Assembly: GCF_000376805.1 (NCBI RefSeq)
Contig: NZ_AQXT01000002.1
Location: forward strand, 1,364,001 to 1,428,000
Source: Henriciella marina DSM 19595
GTDB taxonomy: Bacteria > Pseudomonadota > Alphaproteobacteria > Caulobacterales > Hyphomonadaceae
Length of the DNA stretch: 64,000 nt
Direction of reading: 5' to 3'
Shown one piece after another: positions 1 through 8,044 of this stretch. The first letter of the stretch is position 1. The number at the start of each line of letters is the position of its first letter. Below the pieces are notes generated by a model. That model did no database searches. It worked only from the letters and a program-made list of their open reading frames with translations, and was not told where the DNA came from. The position numbers and the translations under genes are program-made.

Positions 1-259
1 CCGCGAGCCGGGCATCCACTTTCTTGTTGCCCGGCACCTGAAACCGGTCTGCGAGAACGGGCCGTGCGCGTGTCCAGACGAGGCGGTAGCCGATTGCGGT
101 AACAATCAATGCCGCGCCCATGACAAAGGCGAGCGACGGATCCCAGTTTCCAAACAGGTCGAGGAAAGCGATGACTTTTTCTGGATTTATCATCTGCGAG
201 ATGACGAGGCCCAGTCCAAAGACAAGACCAGCCACAAGCGCAATCAGGTTTCGTGCCAT
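1..259 (-). CDS. YeeE/YedE family protein (DUF6691-like), 3' end beyond window
   Basis: Reading the minus strand from ATG at 259 gives a hydrophobic protein starting [20 protein letters not shown] and running off the window after about 86 residues. Hydrophobic segments separated by a short polar loop, and the early GLVFGLGL and SQMINPEKV blocks, are typical of the second, smaller member of paired YeeE/YedE sulfur-transport proteins. It lies 4 bp downstream of the other member of the pair, so the two are probably co-transcribed and form the membrane importer for thiosulfate or another sulfur species. The C-terminus is not visible. Substrate is inferred from family and from the sulfide-oxidation genes across the divergent promoter. 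Confidence 0.8.
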   Translation of the reverse strand, partial: MARNLIALVAGLVFGLGLVISQMINPEKVIAFLDLFGNWDPSLAFVMGAALIVTAIGYRLVWTRARPVLADRFQVPGNKKVDARLA

Positions 260-263
260 GGGC

Positions 264-689
264 CTATCCTCCAATCATGGGTTTGATGAGGGCAACAGTC
301 GCCATTCCGGCTGCCATGAAGAGGGCAACTGACACCATTGAGCGCGGCGAGAGGCGAGATAAACCGCAAACGCCGTGGCCGCTGGTGCAGCCTGATCCGA
401 GACGGGTTCCAAACCCCACGAACAGCCCGCCTGCAATGATCAGCGGCACGCCTGCCTGCATGTCGAAAGCCGGGCGTTCACCCGCAACGAGCCAGTAAAC
501 GAGCGGCGCGGCAAGAAGTCCCGCGACAAAGAAGACGCGCCAGAGGCGGTCGCCGCGATCTGCGAACACCGTGCCTGAGAAAAGGCCACTGATTCCGGCG
601 ATCCGACCATGAAACGCCATGAGCAGGACAGCGGAGAGGCCGATAAGGGCCCCGCCGACACTCGCACTGACAGGTGTGAAGTTTTCCAT
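264..689 (-). CDS. YeeE/YedE family sulfur-transport protein
   Basis: A 141-residue polytopic membrane protein. The signature [18 protein letters not shown] in the C-terminal half is the conserved YeeE/YedE sulfur-transport motif, with two Cys that in the family help pass thiosulfate-type substrates. Roughly four hydrophobic segments are visible. It is transcribed away from the peroxiredoxin-bigR operon, and the shared intergenic region carries a palindrome that could serve both directions. BigR/SqrR regulons commonly contain such a split YeeE pair, which supports a role in sulfur import or sulfane-sulfur homeostasis. The exact substrate is not readable from the sequence. Confidence 0.88.
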   Translation of the reverse strand: MENFTPVSASVGGALIGLSAVLLMAFHGRIAGISGLFSGTVFADRGDRLWRVFFVAGLLAAPLVYWLVAGERPAFDMQAGVPLIIAGGLFVGFGTRLGSGCTSGHGVCGLSRLSPRSMVSVALFMAAGMATVALIKPMIGG

Positions 690-714
690 ACGCCATATTC
701 CCGATCATTTACAA

Positions 715-743
715 TTGACGTTTCTGTAAAACGTATAATATAA
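715..743 (+). promoter_or_regulatory. Candidate sigma-70 promoter of the sulfide operon
   Basis: TTGACG at 715-720, a 17-nt spacer and ATATAA at 738-743 lie 30 bp upstream of the peroxiredoxin start. The near-perfect TATAAT at 734-739 would have only a 13-nt spacer from the same -35, so the first pairing is preferred. The palindrome at 718-734 sits over the -35/spacer. Confidence 0.5.
718..734. promoter_or_regulatory. Candidate BigR/ArsR operator palindrome
   Basis: ACGTTT-CTGTA-AAACGT is a perfect 6-5-6 inverted repeat between the -35 and -10 elements of the divergent yeeE/peroxiredoxin region. A second, overlapping repeat TTTACA (708-713) / TGTAAA (725-730) shares its right half. Placement in the promoter spacer is what is expected of an ArsR-family repressor site, and an ArsR gene is the second gene of the operon. 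Binding itself is inference. Confidence 0.5.
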
Positions 744-772
744 AAGAGCAAGTGAATTTGGGAGGACTGATC

Positions 773-1420
773 ATGCCGGACATTCCGTCAAACAATCAGG
801 TCGCACAGATCGGCTCAGCCGCGCCGGATTTCGATGCCCGCACAACTGAGGGCCATGTCCGCCTTTCGGACTATCGGGGCCGGTGGTTGGTGTTCTTTTC
901 CCATCCGGCAGACTTCACGCCGGTCTGCACATCGGAATTCATCGCCTTCGAGAAACAGATCGACGCCTTCAGCAATCTTGAGTGCGACCTGCTCGGCTTA
1001 TCCGTCGACAGCCTCTATTCCCATCTCGCCTGGGTGAAGGACATCGAAACCAGATTTGGCGTCCGGATTTCCTTTCCGATCGTCGAAGACATCTCCATGG
1101 CGATTGCCCGCGCCTACGGCATGATCCACTCAGCGTCTGGTTCGACCGCGTCTGTGCGGTCTGTCTTCTTCATCGACCCGGACGGCATTATCCGCGCACT
1201 TATACATTATCCGCTTGCTGTGGGCCGGTCGGTCGAGGAGATCTTTCGGGTTCTCGCCGCCTTGCAAACATCTGAGGCCGATGGTGTCTCGACGCCTGAA
1301 GGCTGGCGCCCGGGCGACGATGCCGTGCTTCCGGCACCGACGGATATGCGCCAAGTCGACGAGCGCGCCGCAATGGACGGGCAGGCCTGGTATCTGACGC
1401 CGAAAGGCAGCCCGCAATGA
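773..1420 (+). CDS. Prx6-type (1-Cys) peroxiredoxin
   Basis: A 215-residue AhpC/TSA-fold protein. The peroxidatic cysteine is Cys52 in DFTPVCTSEF, the PxxxTxxCT signature of the Prx6/1-Cys branch. The only other cysteine, near residue 71, is not in a resolving position. The long C-terminal part after residue 170 also fits Prx6. ATG at 773 is preferred over the in-frame GTG at 752 because GGGAGGA sits 7 nt upstream of the ATG. It ends 4 bp inside the next gene, so it is translationally coupled to the sulfide-sensing regulator. It probably reduces peroxides or per/polysulfides formed during sulfide oxidation. Confidence 0.9.
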   Translation: MPDIPSNNQVAQIGSAAPDFDARTTEGHVRLSDYRGRWLVFFSHPADFTPVCTSEFIAFEKQIDAFSNLECDLLGLSVDSLYSHLAWVKDIETRFGVRISFPIVEDISMAIARAYGMIHSASGSTASVRSVFFIDPDGIIRALIHYPLAVGRSVEEIFRVLAALQTSEADGVSTPEGWRPGDDAVLPAPTDMRQVDERAAMDGQAWYLTPKGSPQ

Positions 1421-1821
1421 CCCAGACCCTAGAGACGATGGAGCCGCTGGCCGACGAGGCCGCAGGGCTGCTGAAAGCGCTCTCGCACCCAGCGCGGCTG
1501 ATGATTTGCTGCCAGTTGCGTGACCGCGAAATGTCCGTCAGCGAAATCGAAAGCGCGCTGGACATACGCCAGCCGAGATTGTCGCGCGAACTGGCAAAGC
1601 TTCGCGAAGAAGGCCTCGTCGAAACCCGCCGTGAAGCGAAGTCCATCTTTTACAGCCTCGCTGACAATTCACGCGTGGGCGCAATGATTGATGCGCTCTG
1701 TGTCGTCATGCTCGACAAGGTGGTGCCCGGCTCACGTCCGCTATCACGCGTCGCCCGCAATGCTTTTCTACAGAAGAACCTGACTGAGGGTGCTGGGCAA
1801 TTTGCCCGCATTCTCGATTGA
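1417..1821 (+). CDS. bigR: ArsR-family sulfide/persulfide sensor repressor (BigR/SqrR-like)
   Basis: A 134-residue winged-helix repressor. LLKALSHPARLMI (19-30) is the ArsR N-terminal signature and QPRLSRELAKLREEGLVETR the recognition helix and wing. Cys32 (in ICCQL) and Cys95 (in ALCVVM) occupy the positions of the two cysteines that form the tetrasulfide or disulfide switch in SqrR and BigR, and no metal-binding ArsR cysteine motif is present. The gene overlaps the peroxiredoxin by 4 bp and precedes persulfide dioxygenase and SQR, the usual BigR regulon. It likely represses its own operon and the divergent yeeE genes through the palindrome at 718-734. Confidence 0.88.
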   Translation: MTQTLETMEPLADEAAGLLKALSHPARLMICCQLRDREMSVSEIESALDIRQPRLSRELAKLREEGLVETRREAKSIFYSLADNSRVGAMIDALCVVMLDKVVPGSRPLSRVARNAFLQKNLTEGAGQFARILD

Positions 1822-1839
1822 TTAATTGGAGACCAAGCC

Positions 1840-2706
1840 ATGCAAAAACCAGAAGTGAAAGCCTTCTTTGACGAAGCCACCAATACGATCAGCTATGTGG
1901 TCTGGGACAGCACCACCAACCAGGCAGCAATCGTCGACTCGTTGCTAGACTTCGATCAGGCATCGGGACGCACGATGACGAAGTCAGCGGACCTCATGAT
2001 CGCCTTCGTGAAGGAGGCTGGACTGAAGGTTGACTGGATTATCGACACCCACGTCCATGCCGACCACCTTACGGCGGCCCCCTATATCAAGAGCCAGCTT
2101 GGTGGGCGCACCGGCATTGGTGAGCATATCGCCACCGTGCAGAAGGTCTTCGGCGAAATCTTCAATGAAGGCCAGGAATTCCACACGGACGGCAGCCAGT
2201 TCGACCATCTCTTCAAGGATGGTGAAACCTACGAGGTTGGCAACATCGATGCCCGCGCAATCCACACGCCCGGACACACGCCGGCCTGTATGAGCCACCT
2301 GATCGGTGACGCACTTTTTGTCGGCGACACGATTTTCATGCCTGATTTTGGCACCGCGCGTTGCGACTTCCCGGGCGGTGATGCCGGTACGCTCTACGAT
2401 TCCATCCAGAAGCTATTCGCCCTGCCGGACGAGACGCGCGTCTTTCTCTGCCATGACTACAAGGCGCCCGGGCGCGACGAGTATGTGTGGGAGACGACCA
2501 TCGCTGAGGAAAAGGCGCACAACAAGCATGTTCACACGGGCATCTCAAAGGAAGAGTTCGTCAAAATGCGGACGGAACGCGATGCGACCCTCGAGATGCC
2601 GAAGCTGATCCTGCCCTCCGTCCAGATCAATATGCGCGCTGGCCAGATGCCACCCGCCGAAGAAAACGGCAAACGCTACATGAAGATCCCGATCAACGCC
2701 TTGTGA
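1840..2706 (+). CDS. blh: Persulfide dioxygenase, metallo-beta-lactamase fold (Blh/ETHE1-like)
   Basis: A 288-residue cytoplasmic metallo-beta-lactamase protein. Metal ligands are visible: HVHADH at 71-76, His146 in HTPGH, Asp163 in VGDT and His205 in LCHDY. Length and the TARCDFPGGDA block match the Blh/persulfide dioxygenase branch, which uses a mononuclear iron to oxidise glutathione persulfide to sulfite. GGAGA precedes ATG 1840. It lies between bigR and sqr, where it would remove the persulfide made by SQR. Unlike some BigR-operon Blh proteins there is no fused rhodanese domain. Confidence 0.9.
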   Translation: MQKPEVKAFFDEATNTISYVVWDSTTNQAAIVDSLLDFDQASGRTMTKSADLMIAFVKEAGLKVDWIIDTHVHADHLTAAPYIKSQLGGRTGIGEHIATVQKVFGEIFNEGQEFHTDGSQFDHLFKDGETYEVGNIDARAIHTPGHTPACMSHLIGDALFVGDTIFMPDFGTARCDFPGGDAGTLYDSIQKLFALPDETRVFLCHDYKAPGRDEYVWETTIAEEKAHNKHVHTGISKEEFVKMRTERDATLEMPKLILPSVQINMRAGQMPPAEENGKRYMKIPINAL

Positions 2707-2745
2707 GCGGGTAAACAACAAAAAGGGCGCTAATCGGAGGATAGA

Positions 2746-3993
2746 ATGGCCATCAGAACACACGACATCGTCATCATTGGCGGCGGGGCAGCAGGTATCG
2801 GGACTGCCTCGAGCCTGCTCAAGCGTAACAGCGAGCTGGATATCGCTATCGTCGAGCCAAACGAGGATCACTACTACCAACCTGGCTGGACGATGGTAGG
2901 CGGCGGTGTGTTCAAACCAGAACAGACTGTTCGCAAGATGGCTGGCCTGATGCCCAAGGCCGCTACCTGGATCAAGGCAGGCTGCCAAAGCTTTCAGCCT
3001 GAGCAGAACACGATCACGCTCAGCGACGGCAGCCAGATCGGCTACAAGTATCTCGTTGCAGCTCCAGGCCTGAAACTGGACTGGGATGGCGTTGAAGGGC
3101 TTTTCGAAACGCTCGGCAGTAACGGCGTCACATCAAATTATCGCTTCGATCTTGCGCCCTACACCTGGAAACTCGTGAGCGAACTGAAATCGGGCCGCGC
3201 GCTCTTCACGCAACCGCCCATGCCGATCAAATGCGCCGGTGCCCCTCAGAAGGCTATGTATCTGGCCTGCGACGCCTGGAGGCGGCGCGGCGTCCTCAAG
3301 GATATTGAGGTGGAGTTTCACAATGCCGGCGGCGTCCTGTTTGGCGTGCAGGAATACGTTCCCGCCTTGATGAGCTATGTCGAGAAATACGGCATCGACC
3401 TCTGCCTCAGTGAAAAACTTGTCGCTGTGGACGGTCCGGCGAAGCGGGCAGTATTTGAAGTAACTGGCAAAGACGGCGATGTATCTCGCACCGAACGTGA
3501 CTTCGACATGATGCACGTTACGCCGCCTCAAAAGGCGCTCGATTTCGTGGCCGCAAGCCCGCTTGCCAATGATGCAGGCTGGATCGATATCGACCCGGAA
3601 ACTCTGCGCCATATCAGGTACGAAAACGTGTTCGCACTTGGTGACGCCGGATCGACGCCGAATGCGAAGACAGCTGCAGCGGTTCGCAAGCAAGCCCCGA
3701 TTGTCTCACATAACCTTCTGCGCGTGATGCAGGGGCTTGAGCCTAACGCCCATTATGACGGCTACGGGTCATGCCCTCTGACCGTGGAGCGTGGCAAGAT
3801 CGTTCTGGCCGAGTTCGGATACGGTGGAAAACTTCAGCCGACCATGCCGACCTGGATGCTGGATGGCACCAAACCAACCCGCCTAGCCTGGTTCCTGAAA
3901 GAGCGTATGTTGCCTGGCATCTATTTCGACATGATGCTGTCTGGTAATGAGCTTTTCGCCAAGCCAGACTTAAATCTCGACAAGGCAGCCTGA
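2746..3993 (+). CDS. sqr: Sulfide:quinone oxidoreductase (type II-like FAD enzyme)
   Basis: A 415-residue flavoprotein. The N-terminal dinucleotide motif GGGAAGIG (12-19) is followed by YYQPGWTMVGGG, typical of SQR. Cysteines in PIKCAGAPQKAMY and in YGSCPLTVERGK match the catalytic pair that takes sulfide to persulfide in type II SQRs. VFALGDAGSTPNAKTAAAVRKQ is the second FAD-contact block. A good CGGAGG ribosome site precedes ATG 2746. Electrons go to membrane quinone, and the sulfane sulfur is passed on to the upstream dioxygenase. It is a peripheral inner-membrane protein with no true transmembrane helix. Confidence 0.93.
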   Translation: MAIRTHDIVIIGGGAAGIGTASSLLKRNSELDIAIVEPNEDHYYQPGWTMVGGGVFKPEQTVRKMAGLMPKAATWIKAGCQSFQPEQNTITLSDGSQIGYKYLVAAPGLKLDWDGVEGLFETLGSNGVTSNYRFDLAPYTWKLVSELKSGRALFTQPPMPIKCAGAPQKAMYLACDAWRRRGVLKDIEVEFHNAGGVLFGVQEYVPALMSYVEKYGIDLCLSEKLVAVDGPAKRAVFEVTGKDGDVSRTERDFDMMHVTPPQKALDFVAASPLANDAGWIDIDPETLRHIRYENVFALGDAGSTPNAKTAAAVRKQAPIVSHNLLRVMQGLEPNAHYDGYGSCPLTVERGKIVLAEFGYGGKLQPTMPTWMLDGTKPTRLAWFLKERMLPGIYFDMMLSGNELFAKPDLNLDKAA

Positions 3994-4000
3994 GACAGCC

Positions 4001-5809
4001 ATGGCATTCCGGCCCGCCAGATACTTCCCCATCCTCGAATGGGGCCGCGAATATCGCCGCGATACGCTGGTCAATGACCTGATCGCGGCGGTGATCGTGA
4101 CGATCATGCTGATCCCGCAATCGCTCGCCTACGCAATGCTGGCGGGCCTGCCACCTCAGATCGGGCTATACGCGTCCATCCTGCCGCTGATTGCCTATGC
4201 AATCTTTGGCACCAGCCGGACCCTCGCGGTCGGCCCGGTTGCCATTCTCTCACTCATGACCGCTGCGGCGGCCGGTAAAATCGCGCCACAGGGAACCGAA
4301 GCATATATCCAGGCCGCGCTTATCCTTGCGGTTCTGTCGGGCGCCATGCTGCTAGTTCTCGGGTTGCTGAAAGCGGGGTTTCTCGCCAATTTTCTGAGCC
4401 ACCCGGTGGTCTCCGGTTTCATCACCGCCTCTGGAATTATCATTGCTGCCTCGCAGCTCAAGCACATCTTTGGAATTGATGCAGGCGGCCACAATCTATT
4501 CGAAATCATCGTCTCGCTTGTCCGCAATCTTGGAAGTATGAACCTTGCGACCGTCATTATCGGTCTTGCCTCCCTCATCTTCCTGTTCGGCTCGCGCCGT
4601 TTCCTTAAACCTGCCTTGATCAGGGCCCGACTATCCGAGAAGGCCGCCACCATCATCGCGCGGACGGGGCCGGTCATCGCCGTCATTGCAAGCATTCTCG
4701 CGGTCGCCCTTCTCCAGCTTGACGAGGCAGGCGTACGCATTCTCGGCGACGTCCCACGCAACCTTCCCGAGCTTGGTCTTCCAGCATTCAACCGGGAGAT
4801 CTGGCTTCAGCTCATGGGCTCCGCCGCCCTGATAAGCCTCATCGGCTTTGTAGAATCGGTCTCGGTTGCCCAGACGCTGGCCGCCAAGAAACGCCAGCGC
4901 GTCGACCCCAACCAGGAGCTTATCGGGCTTGGCGTCGCCAGCCTGTCAGCTGGCGTCTCCAGCGGCTACCCGGTAACGGGCGGCCTCGCGCGCTCAGCGG
5001 TCAATTTCGATGCTGGGGCAGAAACACCTGCCGCGGGCGCCTTCACCGCCGTCGGCATCGCCCTCGCGACCCTCTTCCTGACGCCCTATCTCTTTTTCCT
5101 GCCGCAAGCGGTCCTGGCAGCGACCATCATCGTCGCCGTACTTTCCCTGGTCGATCTCAAGGCCATACGGCAGGTCTGGTCCTATTCGAAGTCAGACTTC
5201 AGCGCGATGGCTGCGACCATCCTCGTCACCCTGTTTGCAGGTGTCGAACTCGGCGTGACGACCGGTGTCGCCCTGTCGCTCTTCCTGCACCTCTATAATA
5301 CCAGCCGCCCGCACTTTGCCCTGGTCGGTCAGGTGCCCGGCACCCATCACTTCCGCAATGTGAACCGTCACCGCGTTGTTATCTCTGACACGGCTCTCAC
5401 CATCCGCATCGATGAAAGCCTTTATTTTGCGAATGCCCGCTTTCTAGAAGACACCGTCTATTGCGTCGTCAGCAATCGGCCAGACCTCAAACATCTTGTC
5501 CTCATGTGCTCTGCCGTGAACAGGATCGACGCGAGTGGCCTGGAAAGCCTTGAAGCCATCAATGAACGCCTGCGCGACGCCAATGTCGACCTCCATCTTT
5601 CGGAAGTAAAAGGCCCTGTCATGGACCGGCTGAAGCGCTCGCACTTCCTCGAAGAGCTGAGCGGAAACGTCTACCTCAACACCTATGACGCGATGGAGGA
5701 CCTCGACCTCGATTGCGTACAGGCCGCCTTCAGCAAGGACGCCAAAACCACAAGCCCGGACGCAATCCCCTGCCCCTCTCTCGCGCTGGCCGGTTTCGAG
5801 CGTGCTTAG
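4001..5809 (+). CDS. SulP-family sulfate/anion permease with STAS domain
   Basis: A 602-residue transporter. It has about 10-12 hydrophobic helices, including the SulP signature region LIPQSLAYAMLAGLPPQIGLYAS near residue 35 and SGYPVTGGLARSAVNFDAGAETP in the middle. A C-terminal STAS domain follows (about 430-560, with HLVLMCSAVNRIDASGLESLE). It begins 7 bp after sqr and is the last gene of the operon, so it probably exports sulfite or sulfate produced by persulfide oxidation, or takes up sulfate. SulP proteins also carry bicarbonate, and the substrate cannot be read from sequence. Confidence 0.9.
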   Translation: MAFRPARYFPILEWGREYRRDTLVNDLIAAVIVTIMLIPQSLAYAMLAGLPPQIGLYASILPLIAYAIFGTSRTLAVGPVAILSLMTAAAAGKIAPQGTEAYIQAALILAVLSGAMLLVLGLLKAGFLANFLSHPVVSGFITASGIIIAASQLKHIFGIDAGGHNLFEIIVSLVRNLGSMNLATVIIGLASLIFLFGSRRFLKPALIRARLSEKAATIIARTGPVIAVIASILAVALLQLDEAGVRILGDVPRNLPELGLPAFNREIWLQLMGSAALISLIGFVESVSVAQTLAAKKRQRVDPNQELIGLGVASLSAGVSSGYPVTGGLARSAVNFDAGAETPAAGAFTAVGIALATLFLTPYLFFLPQAVLAATIIVAVLSLVDLKAIRQVWSYSKSDFSAMAATILVTLFAGVELGVTTGVALSLFLHLYNTSRPHFALVGQVPGTHHFRNVNRHRVVISDTALTIRIDESLYFANARFLEDTVYCVVSNRPDLKHLVLMCSAVNRIDASGLESLEAINERLRDANVDLHLSEVKGPVMDRLKRSHFLEELSGNVYLNTYDAMEDLDLDCVQAAFSKDAKTTSPDAIPCPSLALAGFERA

Positions 5810-6015
5810 GTTTACACCGGCCAACTGGCGAAGCTCACAGAAGCAACAATAGCCTTTTTGTGGCTGGATGGATGCCTCCGAACATGCCTCTACCACAACG
5901 TCTCCAAGGGCGGGGTGACTCAGGATTCCGGTTGCGGTATCAGTCCCATCGATTCACGCTTGGGAAAATTGTTCTGACCCAATTGCCTGCAATCGAAATC
6001 CACGAGGAAGCCTAA

Positions 6016-7095
6016 GTGCTATCATTCGAAGACACACTTCGCGGCAGGAAATGCCTGGTCACAGGCCAGACGGGGTTCACCGGCGGGTGGCTTTCAGTCT
6101 GGCTCAATAAGATCGGCGTTGCGCCTTCGGGATTTGCGCTTGCGCCGCAGACCACGCCCAATCTCTACGAGGCCGCATCGGTTGGTGAAGCAGTCGACGA
6201 CCGGCTGATCGATCTTCGCGATTTTGAGAAAATTCGCGATTTCGTAGACGAAAAAAAGCCGGAAATTATCTTCCATCTCGCGGCGCAGCCCATTGTTTCG
6301 CGCGGTTTTGAAGACCCGCTTGAGTCGTTTCACGTTAATGCGCTTGGCACTGCAAACCTTCTGGAAGCAGCCCGTCTGTCCAAGAGCGTCAAAGCTGTCG
6401 TCTGCATCACGACCGACAAGGTTTACCACGAGCAATCCTGGCCGTGGGCTTATCGTGAAAGTGATACGCTAGGCGGCAAGGACCCTTATAGCGCCTCCAA
6501 AGCGGCGGCCGAAATCATCACGCGCTCCTATCAGGAAACACTCTCTGGCCGAGGGAACGGGGTCCGCATCGCGACCGCCCGCGGCGGAAACATCATTGGT
6601 GGAGGGGACTGGGCCGATAATCGCATTGTTCCAGATTTCGTTCGCGCTCATCTTAGCGGATCCAGACTTCCACTCCGCAACCCGGGCGCAGTGCGGCCTT
6701 GGCAGCACGTGCTCGCTCTCTGTCATGGCTACCTCGCACTGGCGGCCGGTCTGATAGGCGAGAACGGAGACAAGTTTGTTGGCGCCTACAATTTCGGACC
6801 ATCAGATCAACGCGGGTTTACGGTTGCCGAGCTGATCAATGCCCTCAACAAGAATTGGCCCGCAGTAAGCACAGACATGGAGCCAGGGTGGTTTCCAGAA
6901 GCTGGTTTTCTTCGCGTCGATTCCTCTAAAGCGCACCGCGACCTTGGCTGGGTGCCACCTCTGAAGTTTGAAGATACCGCTCGTCTGACAGCGGAATGGT
7001 ATCGGGGTTATGCCAAAGACGACAGCTCGGCGCGGGCTCTGACTGAATCGCAAATCGATTTCTACCGAGACGCGATTGCGGCTGCAGGTAGCTAA
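6016..7095 (+). CDS. rfbG: CDP-glucose 4,6-dehydratase
   Basis: A 359-residue extended SDR enzyme. LVTGQTGFTGGWLSVWL at residues 13-29 is the RfbG form of the NAD-binding motif, TTDKVY and YSASK carry the catalytic Thr and Tyr-xxx-Lys, and WADNRIVPDFVRA is a family block. It starts at GTG 6016 behind GAGGAA. It converts CDP-glucose to CDP-4-keto-6-deoxyglucose for surface polysaccharide. Glucose-1-phosphate cytidylyltransferase (9060) lies three genes downstream, which supports the assignment. No RfbH-type 3-dehydrase is present, so a 6-deoxy rather than a 3,6-dideoxy sugar is the likelier end product. The 206 bp before it hold no gene. Confidence 0.9.
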   Translation: MLSFEDTLRGRKCLVTGQTGFTGGWLSVWLNKIGVAPSGFALAPQTTPNLYEAASVGEAVDDRLIDLRDFEKIRDFVDEKKPEIIFHLAAQPIVSRGFEDPLESFHVNALGTANLLEAARLSKSVKAVVCITTDKVYHEQSWPWAYRESDTLGGKDPYSASKAAAEIITRSYQETLSGRGNGVRIATARGGNIIGGGDWADNRIVPDFVRAHLSGSRLPLRNPGAVRPWQHVLALCHGYLALAAGLIGENGDKFVGAYNFGPSDQRGFTVAELINALNKNWPAVSTDMEPGWFPEAGFLRVDSSKAHRDLGWVPPLKFEDTARLTAEWYRGYAKDDSSARALTESQIDFYRDAIAAAGS

Positions 7096-7096
7096 A

Positions 7097-8044
7097 GTGC
7101 GCGTTCTAATCACAGGTGCAAACGGGTTTATTGGTCGATGGCTGACGCGCCGATTGGCGGCTGATGACGCCGTTGAAACCGTCGCGGCGATACGCGCGCC
7201 TAATTCTGTTCAGTTTGAGGGAGCTCGAGCCACCAGGCTTTCAGATCTTGCCGACCGCACCGAAGTGCACGACGTCATCAATTCGGTTGCACCTGACATT
7301 ATCATCAATCTTGCCGCCTATGGTGTGAGCCCGGACAGGCGCGACCCTGTCGCCATGTTTAATGTGAATGCAGCGGCGCCAGTCGCGATCGTCCAGGCCG
7401 CGAGCGCCCTCGGAGCGGCGGTCGTTGGCGTTGGTTCGCAGAGCGAGTACACGGCGAACAACGTTGTAGAGCAGCAGATTCAGGAGACCGATCCAATCGG
7501 TTCGCAGGCGCTTTATGGCGCCTCCAAAGCGTCCGCCTGGCTAGGGGCGAGCGCTACAGCCCGCCAGCTTAATTGCTCATATATTCACCTTCGGCTCTTC
7601 AATACTTACGGGCATGGGGAGGCCGCGCATCGGCTGTTGCCCACCCTCGCGCGAGCAGCTAGGACCGGCGACAAAGCAGTGCTATCAGATGGGCTTCAGG
7701 TGAGAGATTTTGTCTATATCGAAGACGCGGTCGAAAGTCTGGTCGCCGCTGCTCATCTGGCCAACAGGCAGCGTTCAGGACTGGTCGAGGCGGTGAATGT
7801 CTGCTCGGGGGACGGGACAAGTGTCCGCCGGTTTGCTGAAATCGCTGCCAGCGCGTTTGGATTGCCCCCGCAACAACTCTCTTTCGGTACGATCGGCCGT
7901 CGGCCAGACGACCTTCCCTATATCGTCGGCTCGCCAGAAAAGGCCTTTTCACTCTTGGGGTGGACCGCCCGACACAGTGTCTCTGAAGGACTGGCCAAGG
8001 TCGCGGCCATGCAGGCAGCACCAAACTCTGAGAGCCTCCAATGA
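7097..8044 (+). CDS. NAD-dependent epimerase/reductase for a CDP-sugar
   Basis: A 315-residue extended SDR. VLITGANGFIGRWLTRRL at the N-terminus binds NAD(P), YGASK carries the catalytic Tyr and Lys, and RLFNTYGHGE and VRDFVYIEDAV are typical sugar-nucleotide epimerase blocks. GTG 7097 lies immediately after the rfbG stop. An in-frame TTG at 7076 is less likely because it would overlap rfbG. It probably reduces or epimerises the CDP-4-keto-6-deoxy sugar made by RfbG (RfbJ/paratose-synthase-like role), but specificity is inferred from context only. Confidence 0.78.
   Translation: MRVLITGANGFIGRWLTRRLAADDAVETVAAIRAPNSVQFEGARATRLSDLADRTEVHDVINSVAPDIIINLAAYGVSPDRRDPVAMFNVNAAAPVAIVQAASALGAAVVGVGSQSEYTANNVVEQQIQETDPIGSQALYGASKASAWLGASATARQLNCSYIHLRLFNTYGHGEAAHRLLPTLARAARTGDKAVLSDGLQVRDFVYIEDAVESLVAAAHLANRQRSGLVEAVNVCSGDGTSVRRFAEIAASAFGLPPQQLSFGTIGRRPDDLPYIVGSPEKAFSLLGWTARHSVSEGLAKVAAMQAAPNSESLQ

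Noticed and set aside
734-739. Perfect TATAAT as -10 for the sulfide operon
   Set aside because: The only good -35 (715-720) would be 13 nt away, too short; ATATAA at 738-743 gives 17 nt.
5713-6015. A 100-codon plus-strand frame spanning the SulP end and the spacer before rfbG
   Set aside because: It overlaps the STAS-domain coding sequence in another frame and shows no domain; the spacer looks non-coding.
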